62,234 bases of DNA from Pseudomonas gingeri (GTDB lineage: Bacteria > Pseudomonadota > Gammaproteobacteria > Pseudomonadales > Pseudomonadaceae), in contig NZ_JACAOS010000021.1 in assembly GCF_013386165.1 (NCBI RefSeq), positions 392 through 62,625 of the forward strand. Direction: 5' to 3'. A program made the position numbers and the translations under genes. Every line of letters starts with the position of its first letter. Within the stretch, counting starts at the first letter, position 1. Of this stretch, positions 16,127 through 24,947 are shown piece by piece. The notes beneath the pieces are model-generated. The model was given only the letters and a program-made list of their open reading frames with translations, was not told where the DNA came from and did no database searches.

Positions 16127-16157
16127 CTTGAGGGGCCGGGTTATCCGGCTCCTCAAG
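16127..16157. terminator. Hairpin after fabV
   Basis: CTTGAGGGGCCGG and CCGGCTCCTCAAG pair around a five-base loop, with one mismatch. It lies between convergent genes 36 bases past the fabV stop. There is no T-run on either strand. Confidence 0.5.
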
Positions 16158-16211
16158 GCTATTGCCGATTCGGCAGCACAGCGTCGCAGACGCGATGCAA
16201 CCTCGACTGTT

Positions 16212-17036
16212 TTACTTGATGACCTTCCAGTTCTTGTAGAAGCCCTGGCGCAGGGTGAACGCTGCGCTGGCGAACGCCGAGATCGCGCCGCTGATAATAC
16301 GTGGGGCGTAGGACGGGCGGACAATATCGATGAACAGGCAGTAGCGCTTGGCGTCGTTCTTGTTGAAGGAGGCGTGCAGCAGCGTGTCATCGAAAATGAA
16401 CAGCGGGTCGTCATGCCAGTAGTGTTTCTGCTTCCGGCACTGGATATAGACGCCTTCATGATGGGGCGCCGGGGCCATGTTGTAGAGCACGCGGAACATC
16501 ATGCGCAGCGGGCCGAAGTGGAAGGACGTCGAACGGTTTTCATTGAACACCGACACGCCCACGGTCTTGACGTAGGGGAACTTCTGCTGGAGTTCCGAAA
16601 TGTCCAGCTCAGTGTCGATCTTGCGTCCGTACCATTGGAAGAACAGCATGCCGCGCCGGTTTTCAGCCATCCGCGAATCGAGATATTCGATGATCTCGTC
16701 CTTGTGGCTCATTGCCTTGTCGATGACCTGCTGCAGGTCGCGCTGGCAGTCTTCGGGCAGGTCCTGCATCTTGTAGACGCCGCGATTGGGCTTGCTGATC
16801 AGGTCGAACAGCGAGTTGAAGGGCGACAGCACCCAGGTGTTGCGACCGTTGCCGATAAAGTACTTCTTTGCCAATTCGGCGGTGTAGATGCCGTTTCGCA
16901 GGAAGTCATAGATGCCGCAAACCCCGACCAGGAGCAGAAAACCGAGGACGGTTTTCGGAAAGCAGTAGACCAGCAAGAGTACGGCCAGTGTCCAGAGGAT
17001 GGAGACGACTTTCTTGCGGATGGTGCGAATTCTCAT
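16212..17036 (-). CDS. Membrane-anchored Asp/Asn beta-hydroxylase domain protein (LpxO-like)
   Basis: 274 residues. One or two N-terminal membrane segments (about 10-45) are followed by a cytoplasmic 2-oxoglutarate/Fe(II) dioxygenase domain. Iron-ligand candidates are His173 in SFHFGP and His221 in DDTLLHASFN, with the 2-oxoglutarate-binding Arg in the last motif RYCLFIDIVRP. The family includes LpxO, which hydroxylates lipid A acyl chains, and peptidyl Asp hydroxylases. This one starts differently from the usual Pseudomonas LpxO proteins, so lipid A is a candidate substrate, not a certainty. Confidence 0.75.
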   Translation of the reverse strand: MRIRTIRKKVVSILWTLAVLLLVYCFPKTVLGFLLLVGVCGIYDFLRNGIYTAELAKKYFIGNGRNTWVLSPFNSLFDLISKPNRGVYKMQDLPEDCQRDLQQVIDKAMSHKDEIIEYLDSRMAENRRGMLFFQWYGRKIDTELDISELQQKFPYVKTVGVSVFNENRSTSFHFGPLRMMFRVLYNMAPAPHHEGVYIQCRKQKHYWHDDPLFIFDDTLLHASFNKNDAKRYCLFIDIVRPSYAPRIISGAISAFASAAFTLRQGFYKNWKVIK

Positions 17037-17231
17037 GAAACACAGCTCCCTAGAGCGACTACGTCACGTGTGGCGTGCGCCGGAACGGCGCGGTGAAGCC
17101 TTGAAAAAAGTCCTGAATGTTACTGTTTTACAGTGGCTTTTGACAGTTTTTGTTCAAGCCGGACATTGATCTGGCGCTATGTTTACGCTGTTTTGAGCGC
17201 CATGATGGCGCCTGAAGGAATAGGAAAACCA

Positions 17232-17888
17232 ATGAAATTATCTTCTGTAGTCGCCTTGCTCATCGTCCTGACGTTGGGCCATGCAGGTCTCAGCGAAGCC
17301 CGGCAGTCGAGGCCGCAGACCGAGTCGGTGGCGGGGGTCTTCGATTACTACCTGCTGACCTTGTCCTGGTCGCCGACCTTCTGTCTGACCCATGCCAACG
17401 ATCAGCAGTGCAGCGGCAAAGGTTATGGCTTTGTGCTGCATGGCTTGTGGCCGCAGTACGCCAAGGGCGGCTGGCCGCAATCCTGCGAGCCACTGACGCC
17501 CTTGACCCAGCAGGAGCGGCAGAAGGGCCTCACGCTGTTTCCCTCGGGCAAACTGCTTCAGCATGAATGGAACAAACACGGAACCTGCAGTGGCCTGGGC
17601 GCTTCGGGTTACCTGAATGCGGCCGACAAGGCCCTCGGGGCGGTGGTGGTGCCACCGGCGCTGCAACCCTCGACCACGCCGCGAGAGTATTCCGTGGACC
17701 AGATCGTCCAACTGTTCCGGCAGAGCAATCCGGGGATGCCCGAGGGCGGCGTGACGGTGCGTTGCAGCGGACCGGAACTGGCGGAGGTGCGTGTCTGCCT
17801 GACCCGGGACCTGGGTTTCGGTGAGTGCGGCAAAGGCGTCAGGAATCAATGCCGGCAAGGTCCGGTGCGGGTGCCAGCGATTCGCTGA
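17232..17888 (+). CDS. RNase T2 family ribonuclease, exported
   Basis: 218 residues. A signal peptide (about 1-23) sends it to the periplasm or outside. Both catalytic signatures are intact: CAS I HGLWPQY with His70, and CAS II HEWNKHGTC with His111, Glu112, Lys115 and His116. Several Cys pairs support a disulfide-bonded secreted enzyme. It cleaves single-stranded RNA to 2',3'-cyclic phosphate products. The ATG at 17232 is preceded by AAGGAATAGGA and begins a clean signal peptide; an upstream in-frame start does not. Confidence 0.9.
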   Translation: MKLSSVVALLIVLTLGHAGLSEARQSRPQTESVAGVFDYYLLTLSWSPTFCLTHANDQQCSGKGYGFVLHGLWPQYAKGGWPQSCEPLTPLTQQERQKGLTLFPSGKLLQHEWNKHGTCSGLGASGYLNAADKALGAVVVPPALQPSTTPREYSVDQIVQLFRQSNPGMPEGGVTVRCSGPELAEVRVCLTRDLGFGECGKGVRNQCRQGPVRVPAIR

Positions 17889-18016
17889 TGGGGCCAGGAG
17901 CTTGGCGGGCGCTTGATTCGGCGCACCGCCCAAGTGCCGAGAGAGTGCACAAATGTTCAAGACAGGCGCGCTGCGGGCTGGCAAAGTCAGCGTCTTTTTC
18001 TGTGTGCCCGAGTCTT

Positions 18017-18715
18017 ATGTCCGATCATCTATTACCTCGCACCGCCTTTCTGCGCGGTGCCGCGGCGATCATGCCGCTGTCCCTGGCGACCGCGCCCTGG
18101 GGACTGCTGGCCGGTTCCATGGCCATCGAGGCCAACCTGACGCCCCTGCAGGGCCAGGGCCTGTCCAGCATCGTATTTGCTGGCGCCGCGCAACTGGTGG
18201 CCATCGGCATGTTCAAGGGCGGCGCGGGGATTTTCTCGATCCTGCTCACGACCGCCTTGCTGACATCCCAGCACCTGCTTTACGGCATGAGCATGCGTTC
18301 GGTGATCTCGCCGTTGTCCGGCCGCTGGCGGGTCGGCCTGGGTTTCCTGCTGACCGACGAGCTCTTTGCCCTGACCAGCCAGCACGACAAGCAACAGTTC
18401 AATCGCTGGTATGCGCTGGGGGTGGGGCTGACGTTCTATATCGCCTGGAACCTGTTCACCCTGGCGGGGATTGTGCTGGGCAGCAGCATTCCCGGTCTTG
18501 AACACCTGGGGCTGGACTTTTCCATCGCGGCGACCTTTATCGCCTTGATCACCCCGGTGGTGCGCAATGTGCCGACCGTGGTCTGCGTGGCGGTGTCGTT
18601 GTTCTGTTCGGTGCTGTTCAGCTACTGGCAGTGGGGTTCGGCCCTGGTGTTGTCGGGGTTGGCGGGAATGACGGCGGGGTTTGTCTGCAACAAGCTGTAT
18701 CGGGGGCACGAATGA
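18017..18715 (+). CDS. azlC: AzlC family branched-chain amino-acid exporter, large subunit
   Basis: 232 residues with around seven membrane segments. AzlC features are visible at FLRGAAAIMPLSLATAPWG (start), FAGAAQLVAIGMF and HLLYGMSMR. With AzlD it forms an inner-membrane exporter for branched-chain or related amino acids. The ATG at 18017 gives the standard family length; upstream in-frame codons are outside the conserved region. It overlaps azlD by ATGA. Confidence 0.87.
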   Translation: MSDHLLPRTAFLRGAAAIMPLSLATAPWGLLAGSMAIEANLTPLQGQGLSSIVFAGAAQLVAIGMFKGGAGIFSILLTTALLTSQHLLYGMSMRSVISPLSGRWRVGLGFLLTDELFALTSQHDKQQFNRWYALGVGLTFYIAWNLFTLAGIVLGSSIPGLEHLGLDFSIAATFIALITPVVRNVPTVVCVAVSLFCSVLFSYWQWGSALVLSGLAGMTAGFVCNKLYRGHE

Positions 18716-19029
18716 TCGTCTGGGCAGTAATCTTTGGCATGGGCTTGCTGGTATTCCTCAACCGCTACGTGTTTCTCGAGCCGCGCCTGCCGGTGCGCCT
18801 GAGCAGCAATGCGCGGCAGTTCCTCGGCTTTGCCGTGCCGGGCATGCTCACGGCGATCTGCGGACCGATCGTGTTCATGCCTGATCACCAGCTGAATCTG
18901 CAGTACGACAATCCGTATCTGCTCAGCTCGCTGGTGGCCATCGGCCTGGTGCTCTACACCCGCAACACCCTGCTCAGCATGTTGCTGAGCATGGCGTTCT
19001 TTTTCCTCTTGCGCTGGTGGTTGGCGTGA
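18712..19029 (+). CDS. azlD: AzlD family transporter small subunit
   Basis: 105 residues with three to four membrane segments. It shows the AzlD features FLNRYVFL, RQFLGFAVPGMLTAI and LYTRNTLLSMLLSM. Its start overlaps the azlC stop (ATGA), indicating translational coupling and a stoichiometric complex. It is convergent with the NTF2-like gene. Confidence 0.85.
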   Translation: MIVWAVIFGMGLLVFLNRYVFLEPRLPVRLSSNARQFLGFAVPGMLTAICGPIVFMPDHQLNLQYDNPYLLSSLVAIGLVLYTRNTLLSMLLSMAFFFLLRWWLA

Positions 19030-19052
19030 TCTCGGACTGAGCTGCGGGGGGC

Positions 19053-19535
19053 TTATTTGAAGTTGGTATCGGCCACCGGCATGATCGTCGCGACCCGCCA
19101 ACCGTCGGTGCCACGCAGCAGGGTCTGGCTGATCAGGAAGGTATTTTTCTGTGGGGCTTCACCGGCATGGCTGCGGGTGAACGTCACCGGCACCAGGATC
19201 TGCGCCACCGTGTCATTGAGTTGCGTGGTGCGGAACTTGCTCATGTCCGGGTCTAATTGCCAGACGCCCTGGTAGTAGTCTTTCAGACGCTCGACCACCG
19301 CGTCCGGGCCCCAGCTCGCCCCGCCCCGGGCGTACCAGAGCATTTGCGGCGAATCCCAGAGCATCGAGCGGATCTGCTTGAGATCGTGGGCGTTCTGCGC
19401 CTTGACGAAGTCGCTGAAAAAGCCGCGCACCTCGTCCTCGTTCGAGGCGGCGAAGGCACTGCTGGTGGAGAGGGTGATCAGTGCACCCAGCAGCAGGGCG
19501 CAGGTAGCGAGACGGGGGGTGGAGAAAAACTTCAT
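19053..19535 (-). CDS. Exported NTF2-like (SnoaL/DUF4440-type) protein
   Basis: 160 residues. The signal peptide is about 1-30 (ALITLSTSSAFAAS). The mature part is an NTF2-like cone fold: EVRGFFSDFVKAQNAHDLK, then MLWDSPQMLWYARGG and WRVATIMPVAD. Such domains bind small ligands or act as isomerases or hydrolases; no catalytic residues can be assigned. It is transcribed alone between azlD (convergent) and a GlxA regulator on the same strand. Confidence 0.7.
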   Translation of the reverse strand: MKFFSTPRLATCALLLGALITLSTSSAFAASNEDEVRGFFSDFVKAQNAHDLKQIRSMLWDSPQMLWYARGGASWGPDAVVERLKDYYQGVWQLDPDMSKFRTTQLNDTVAQILVPVTFTRSHAGEAPQKNTFLISQTLLRGTDGWRVATIMPVADTNFK

Positions 19536-19639
19536 GGTGGCTCCGGGCAGGTGTTTTGCGATTCGAAGGAAAGGGTGTTTTTGCCTGTGAATCAGCCTAA
19601 TCGCCCGAGGACCGTGAAAAGTGTCGTTTTACCCTCGTT

Positions 19640-20602
19640 TCAGGACAGGGTTTCGTGTGCTTGTCTCGGCTCGGTCTTGATCCTGGCATTACGTCGCATA
19701 GCCCGTGGCGGTTCGCCGAATGCCCGGACAAAGGCGCGGCGCATCCGCTCGCCGTCACCAAAGCCGGTCTGGCGGGCGATGGCCTCGATCGGGTGGCGGC
19801 CTTCCTGGATCAACACCAGCGCCGCGTCGATGCGCAACTTCTCGATGGCCTTGGCCGGGGAGGTACCGGTCTGTTGACGAAAGACCCGGCTGAACTGCCG
19901 GGTACTCAGGTGCGCGGCCTCGGCCAGGCGTTCCAGGCTCAGTTCGATGTGCAAGTGGTTTTGCGCGTAGGCCAGGGCGACCTGGATGCGGTCGGAGCGT
20001 TGTTCCTCCAGCAGCACCGAGGATTGCGGCTGAGCACCGGCCCGGCGGCTTTGCAGGATGAAGGTTTTCGACACGGCGCGGGCCACATCGGGCCCCAGGT
20101 CCTTTTCGACCATGGCCAGGGCCTGGTCGATCCCCGCCGTCATCCCGGCCGAAGTCCACAACGAGCCATCGACGACAAACAGGCGCTCCTCTTCCAGCCT
20201 GACCCGCGGATAGCGGGCGCGGAACTCCTCCGCGAAAAACCAGTGGGTGGTTGCCCGGAAGCCGTCGAGCAGCCCGGCTTCGGCGAGAAAGAAGGTCCCG
20301 GAGCAGGTCGCCGCCAGGCGCCGGCTGCTGACCGCGGCCTCGCGCAGGTAGGCGAGCAGGTCGGGGGTGAAGGGCCGATTGGCGCCGCCGCCGATGATCA
20401 CCGTGTCGAAGGTGTCGGCGCCGAAGACTTCGGTCTGCACCTGCACGCCAATTGAGCTGCGCACCAGGCCACCTTGCTCTGAAAGCAGGCGGACATCGTA
20501 GTGCTGTTTGCCAACCACCGTGTTGGCGGTCTCGAACACCGAGATGGCCGAGAAACTCATGACGCCAAAACCGGGAAAGGTAATGAAACCGATACGCAGC
20601 AT
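19640..20602 (-). CDS. GlxA family transcriptional regulator (DJ-1/PfpI + AraC)
   Basis: 320 residues. The N-terminal DJ-1/PfpI-like amidotransferase domain is at about 1-190, with the nucleophile-elbow position read as ATCSGTFFLAEAG. The C-terminal AraC double HTH is at about 210-305 (LSLERLAEAAHLSTRQFSRVF and PIEAIARQTGFGDGERMRRAF). GlxA proteins usually regulate nitrogen-compound catabolism. It is adjacent to another GlxA regulator but separated by 91 bases and does not resemble it closely, so the two probably respond to different signals. Confidence 0.85.
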   Translation of the reverse strand: MLRIGFITFPGFGVMSFSAISVFETANTVVGKQHYDVRLLSEQGGLVRSSIGVQVQTEVFGADTFDTVIIGGGANRPFTPDLLAYLREAAVSSRRLAATCSGTFFLAEAGLLDGFRATTHWFFAEEFRARYPRVRLEEERLFVVDGSLWTSAGMTAGIDQALAMVEKDLGPDVARAVSKTFILQSRRAGAQPQSSVLLEEQRSDRIQVALAYAQNHLHIELSLERLAEAAHLSTRQFSRVFRQQTGTSPAKAIEKLRIDAALVLIQEGRHPIEAIARQTGFGDGERMRRAFVRAFGEPPRAMRRNARIKTEPRQAHETLS

Positions 20603-20693
20603 ACGGACTCCGAAGCACCCTGTACCTGTGGGGAAGAATAGATTACCCCAATCATGAAATTTCAGAGTGAATCCGCAGCGAGTTGTTTTCCCA

Positions 20694-21782
20694 TCATGGC
20701 CCCGCGTGCTTTAACAACTCCTTGCGCAACTTGCCCGGTGACAGGCCGAACAGGCTCTGGAAATGCCGGATGAAATGCGGCGCGTCGGCAAAGCCGCATT
20801 CGAAGGCGATTTCGCCGATCTGGCGATCCGAGCTGACCAGCAGCCAGCGTCCAAAGCGTAGCCGTACCTGGCGATAGAACTGGGCCGGGCTGGTGTCTGT
20901 TTCCGCCATGAACAGTCGTTCCAGCTGGCGCTTGCTGGTGCCGACCCAATGGGCGATGGCCTCGATTTCCAGCGGTTCGGCCATGTGCTTTTCCATCAAC
21001 ATCACCGCCTCGTGCAGGCGTCGGTTGGACGAACTGGCATAGCCCAGGGCCTTGCGCCGCTCGAGGAAGCTGCCGGTACCGCTCTTGGCCACGGTCATCT
21101 GGTGCACCACCTTGCCGGCGCGGTCCGGACCGCAGTGCATGCCGATCAGGTGTACCGCCAACTCGATCACCGATACACCACCGGCACAGGTGATGCGGTC
21201 CTTGTCGATGAGAAAGTCGTTATGGGTGATAAACCGCAGCGTCGGGAACAGGCGTTTCCAGTCATCGGCATGGTAGGCGTGCACGCAGGCGGTGTGGCCT
21301 TCCATCAGCCCGTGGCGGGCCAGCACGAAGCTGCCGGTGCACAGGCCGATCAACGGCACGCCGGCCGCCGCGGCCTGGTGCAGGAACGCCGGGTAGCTTT
21401 TCGGTACATCGGCCAGCGAATCCAGCAGGCCGCCGATCACCACGATGTAGTCGAAACGTTGCGGATCGCCCATCTCGCTGTCGATGGGCACGTCCAGCCC
21501 ACCACTGGAGGCGACGCGTTGCCCCGGTGTGCCGAGCACCTTCCATTCGCAACGGATCGGTCGGCTCTGGTCGCCGGTGTCGGCGGCGTGGCGCAGTGCA
21601 TCGGTCAGCCCGGACAAGGACAGCAATGGAAAGCGCGGCCAGAGCACGATGCCCACCGACAGTTCAGCCGTCCCACGGCGCTTGCGCGGGGAGGGCGCCG
21701 GTTGCTGGTCCAGTCGCGCCACCAGGCTCGGTTCGTCGGTCCGGTCCGTGGTTTCGTGCAGATGTCGCAAATATTCAATCAT
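20694..21782 (-). CDS. GlxA family regulator divergent from the amide/amino-acid operon
   Basis: 362 residues. The PfpI-like domain is at about 40-235, with the elbow GLCTGSFVLARHGL and the family signature CAGGVSVIELAVHLI. The AraC HTH pair is at about 255-355 (LEIEAIAHWVGTSKRQLERLF and IGEIAFECGFADAPHFIRHF). This is the ArgR/GbdR/CdhR-like branch that activates uptake and breakdown of arginine, betaine or carnitine. It faces the seven-gene operon at 21882-27977 across 99 bases and is its likely activator. Confidence 0.87.
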   Translation of the reverse strand: MIEYLRHLHETTDRTDEPSLVARLDQQPAPSPRKRRGTAELSVGIVLWPRFPLLSLSGLTDALRHAADTGDQSRPIRCEWKVLGTPGQRVASSGGLDVPIDSEMGDPQRFDYIVVIGGLLDSLADVPKSYPAFLHQAAAAGVPLIGLCTGSFVLARHGLMEGHTACVHAYHADDWKRLFPTLRFITHNDFLIDKDRITCAGGVSVIELAVHLIGMHCGPDRAGKVVHQMTVAKSGTGSFLERRKALGYASSSNRRLHEAVMLMEKHMAEPLEIEAIAHWVGTSKRQLERLFMAETDTSPAQFYRQVRLRFGRWLLVSSDRQIGEIAFECGFADAPHFIRHFQSLFGLSPGKLRKELLKHAGP

Positions 21783-21881
21783 TCGTGCAAAGCATCCAAC
21801 TGATTAACGTGCCCTCGGCCCTAGGATGGAGGCCTGCCCAACATCCTGTCGTTCAATAAGAAAACCAACGAGGTGCACACG

Positions 21882-22751
21882 ATGAACAAGCCTGACATCC
21901 AACGTTTTACCGGCCTTTGCGCCGGTTTGATACTGTCCCTGTTGGCTGCGGTACCGGCGTTTGCGCTGGACACCGTGGAGCCGGGCAGCCTGACCATCGC
22001 CTTCAGCGGTGACATGCCGGGGACCGGTTATCAAGATAGCAAGATGGTTGGCTACGACGGTGAAATCCTTCAACAAATTTCCGAAAAACTGGGAATGAAG
22101 GTCAAGCCGGCGCTGATGGAGTGGTCGGGGACCATTGCCTCGGTGCAGGCCCACCGCGTCGACGTCATGGCCGGGACCATGGGCTGGACCGAGCAGCGCT
22201 CGAAAATCATGGCCCTGAGCGATCCGATCCACTATTTCAAGAACGGCATCACCCAGACCGACAAGACCGACTGGAAGACCCTCAAGGACCTGCAAGGCAA
22301 GAAGGTTGGAACCATCACCGGCTTTTCCTTCATCCCTGAAATGCGCAAGATCCCGGGGCTGCAAGTGACGCTCTACGACACCTCGGACGCCGCCGTGCGC
22401 GACTTGCTCGCCGGACGCATCGACGCGGTGATCGGTGATCCACCGGTCATGCAATACGCCATTTCGCGCAATGCCCAATGGCACCTGCACTTCAATGCCT
22501 TCACCGATAACGACCCGGACTTCCCCCTGCTGACCGGCTTGGGGCAAGTGGTGTTCGGCTTCAACAAGGACAACCCGCAACTGCTGGCGGCGGTCAACGA
22601 ACAGATCCAGGCGCTCTGGAAAACCTGCGAGATGCGCAAGATCGGTGCTCGCTATGGCCTGACCCAGGATGTCTGGTTCATGCCCCAGGGCAAGGACCTG
22701 CGCCTGAGCGTCGACCGTCCGGCGGACTGGAAACTGCCCGGCTGCCAATAA
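21882..22751 (+). CDS. Amino-acid-type ABC transporter substrate-binding protein
   Basis: 289 residues. The signal peptide is about 1-28 (SLLAAVPAFA). The SBP_bac_3 fold is shown by SLTIAFSGDMPGTGY, the family Gly-Tyr-Asp-Gly (VGYDGEILQQI), DVMAGTMGWTEQRSKIMALS, and DLLAGRIDAVIGDPPV. It delivers an amino acid, opine or amide-like compound to the permeases downstream. The ATG at 21882 has GAGG upstream. First gene of the operon. Confidence 0.87.
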   Translation: MNKPDIQRFTGLCAGLILSLLAAVPAFALDTVEPGSLTIAFSGDMPGTGYQDSKMVGYDGEILQQISEKLGMKVKPALMEWSGTIASVQAHRVDVMAGTMGWTEQRSKIMALSDPIHYFKNGITQTDKTDWKTLKDLQGKKVGTITGFSFIPEMRKIPGLQVTLYDTSDAAVRDLLAGRIDAVIGDPPVMQYAISRNAQWHLHFNAFTDNDPDFPLLTGLGQVVFGFNKDNPQLLAAVNEQIQALWKTCEMRKIGARYGLTQDVWFMPQGKDLRLSVDRPADWKLPGCQ

Positions 22752-22808
22752 CACAGCGTGATGCGCTGGCTCGGGTTGTCGAGCCAGCGCCAGACCGAGA
22801 AATAGCGG

Positions 22809-23606
22809 GTGAGCAAGATGTCCAACCTGGTAGAACCTGCGCTGCTGCGCGTGTGTGATCTGTATAAAAATTATGGCGACCTGGAGGTGCTCAAGGGCAT
22901 CAGCCTGGAACTCAAGGCCGGGGAAACCCTGTCGCTGATTGGCCCCAGCGGTTCCGGCAAGTCGACCTGCCTGCGCTGCATCAACTACCTGGAGAAACCC
23001 AGCCGGGGTGAAATCTGGCTCGGCGATGAACTGATCGGGCAAGCTCGCGACGGCGCGCGCCTGCGTTTGCTCAGCGACCGGGAAATGGCCCCGCAACGGT
23101 TGGAGATCGCCATGGTCTTCCAGCTGTTCTACCTGTGGCCGCACTTGAACGTACGCGACAACGTCGCGCTGGGTTCGATCAAGGCCCGTGGCATGCCGCG
23201 CAAGCAGGCTTACGAACTGGCCGAGGCGATGCTGGAGAAGGTCCACCTGCGGCACAAGGCCGATGCCTATCCCGAGCAGCTGTCCGGTGGCCAGCAACAA
23301 CGGGTAGCGATTGCCCGTGCCCTGGCGCAACAACCCAAGGTCATTCTGTTCGATGAGCCGACCTCGGCCCTCGACCCCGAGCTGGTGGGCGAAGTCCTGG
23401 CGGTCATCCGCGAGCTGGCCGAGGAGGGCCGGACCATGATCATGGTCACCCACGAAGTCCGTTTTGCCCGGGACGTGGCCGACCGGGTGATCTTCATGGA
23501 CGGTGGCCATATTGTCGAACAGGGGCCATCCGCCCAGGTGATCGATACGCCCAGCCACGAACGCACCCGCAGTTTCCTCGGGCGCATGGCCATGGAGAAG
23601 GCTTGA
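22809..23606 (+). CDS. Amino-acid-type ABC transporter ATP-binding protein
   Basis: About 265 residues. Walker A GPSGSGKS is at 45-52, the Q-loop region follows, and the signature LSGGQQQR and Walker B VILFDEPTSALD with the H-loop THEV are complete. This is the GlnQ/HisP type. The Q-loop reads VFQLFYLWPH where most relatives have VFQxFxLFPH. The start is GTG at 22809 or ATG at 22818. Its stop is adjacent to the start of the first permease. Confidence 0.9.
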   Translation: MSKMSNLVEPALLRVCDLYKNYGDLEVLKGISLELKAGETLSLIGPSGSGKSTCLRCINYLEKPSRGEIWLGDELIGQARDGARLRLLSDREMAPQRLEIAMVFQLFYLWPHLNVRDNVALGSIKARGMPRKQAYELAEAMLEKVHLRHKADAYPEQLSGGQQQRVAIARALAQQPKVILFDEPTSALDPELVGEVLAVIRELAEEGRTMIMVTHEVRFARDVADRVIFMDGGHIVEQGPSAQVIDTPSHERTRSFLGRMAMEKA

Positions 23607-24263
23607 ATGAGCAGCCTCCAGACGTTTTTCGGCTTGTTGCCCTTGCTGTTGAGCGGTGCCCTGACGGCACTCGAAATCGCCCTGTGCACCCTGGTGTTGG
23701 CCAGTGTCGGCGGCTTGCTGCTGGCGGTGTGGCTGACCTTCAGCCGTTCGCGGCTGGTGCAGATGGGCATTGCCTGTTTCATCGAATGGATGCGCAACGT
23801 GCCGGCCCTGGCGCATCTGTTCCTGATCTACTTCGGCCTGTCGTACCTGGGGATCAATCTGCCCGCCTGGCTGGCGGCCATTGTCGGCCTCAGCCTGGTG
23901 GGCAGCGCGGTGCTCTGCGATATCTTTCGCGCCGGCCTGCAGTCCCTGCATGTCGGACAATACGAGGCGGGCCTGGCGGTCGGGCTGACCCGCGTGCAGA
24001 TCCTGGCCAACGTCCTCTTGCCGCAGTCGCTGCGTCGTTCGTTGCCGGCCTTCGCCAACTATGTCACGCAACTGATCAAGGACACCTCCATCGCCTCGGC
24101 CATTGCCGTGCCGGAGATCATGTTCCTGGCGCGCAACCTGGTGACCTCGACCTTCCAGACTTCGCTGATCTATTTCGCGGTGATGTGCATCTACGCCGCG
24201 ATGATCGTGCCCATCGGCTTGGGTTTTATCCGCCTTGAACGGCATTGGGGGAGCGCACGATGA
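23607..24263 (+). CDS. Amino-acid-type ABC permease 1
   Basis: 218 residues with about five membrane segments (HisM/GlnP type). The coupling loop reads GQYEAGLAVGLTRVQILANVLLPQSLRRSLP. The ATG directly follows the ATPase stop, and the stop overlaps the next start (ATGA), so the set is tightly coupled. It pairs with the second permease as a heterodimer. Confidence 0.9.
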   Translation: MSSLQTFFGLLPLLLSGALTALEIALCTLVLASVGGLLLAVWLTFSRSRLVQMGIACFIEWMRNVPALAHLFLIYFGLSYLGINLPAWLAAIVGLSLVGSAVLCDIFRAGLQSLHVGQYEAGLAVGLTRVQILANVLLPQSLRRSLPAFANYVTQLIKDTSIASAIAVPEIMFLARNLVTSTFQTSLIYFAVMCIYAAMIVPIGLGFIRLERHWGSAR

Positions 24264-24943
24264 TCAGCTTTTTTGCGCAATATCCCGAGTACTGGAGCGA
24301 CTGGACGGCGCGGCTGCTGCAAGGTGGCATCGTCACCGCGAAGTTGTCCCTGGGCGGTTTTGCCCTGGCGGCGCTGCTCGGCAGCTTGCTGACCTGGGCC
24401 TTGCGCGGTCCTTTTGCCTGGCTGCGTCGCTCGGCGCTGTATTTCATCCAGGGCATGCGCGCGCTGCCGCTGCTGGCCTTGCTGCTGGCGCTGTATTTCT
24501 CCTTGCCGAGCCTGGGCCTGACCCTGTCCGGTTTCGAGGCCGGCATTCTCGGACTGGGGTTGCAGGGCAGTGCCTATATCGCCGAGATCCTGCGCGGCGG
24601 TCTCGACGCCCTGCACCGGGGCCAGCGCGAGTCGGCGATTGCCGTCGGCCTGACGCCGTTCCAGGCGTTCACCGCGGTGATCCTGCCCCAGGCGATTCGC
24701 GGGATGTTGCCGCCGCTGCTCAACGCCTATGTGTCGATCCTCAAGGACAGTTCGCTGTGTGCCCTGATCGCCACCGATGAATTGATGCTGGCCGCCCGGG
24801 CGATTGCCTCGGAGAGCTTTCTGCCGATGCACATCTTCCTGTTGGTCGGCCTGTTCTATTTCGTGATCGCGTTCCCGCTTTCCCTGCTGTCACGTGTGCT
24901 TGAGAAGCGCTTTTCCCGTGGCCGCAAAAGCCTGAGAGGTTGA
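24260..24943 (+). CDS. Amino-acid-type ABC permease 2
   Basis: 227 residues with about five membrane segments. The coupling loop reads GQRESAIAVGLTPFQAFTAVILPQAIRGMLP. It is the partner of the upstream permease. The ATG at 24260 overlaps the preceding stop; an ATG 15 bases earlier would lengthen the overlap without adding conserved residues. The amidase gene follows after four bases. Confidence 0.9.
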   Translation: MISFFAQYPEYWSDWTARLLQGGIVTAKLSLGGFALAALLGSLLTWALRGPFAWLRRSALYFIQGMRALPLLALLLALYFSLPSLGLTLSGFEAGILGLGLQGSAYIAEILRGGLDALHRGQRESAIAVGLTPFQAFTAVILPQAIRGMLPPLLNAYVSILKDSSLCALIATDELMLAARAIASESFLPMHIFLLVGLFYFVIAFPLSLLSRVLEKRFSRGRKSLRG

Positions 24944-24947
24944 CTGG

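Noticed and set aside
23267..23797. A 176-codon minus-strand frame inside the ATPase/permease genes
   Set aside because: Antisense shadow of conserved Walker and permease motifs on the plus strand.
21804..24245. An 813-codon open frame on the minus strand across the ABC transporter genes
   Set aside because: It lies antisense to four well-recognised coding regions, has a His/Gln/Arg-rich composition typical of high-GC shadows, and no domain.
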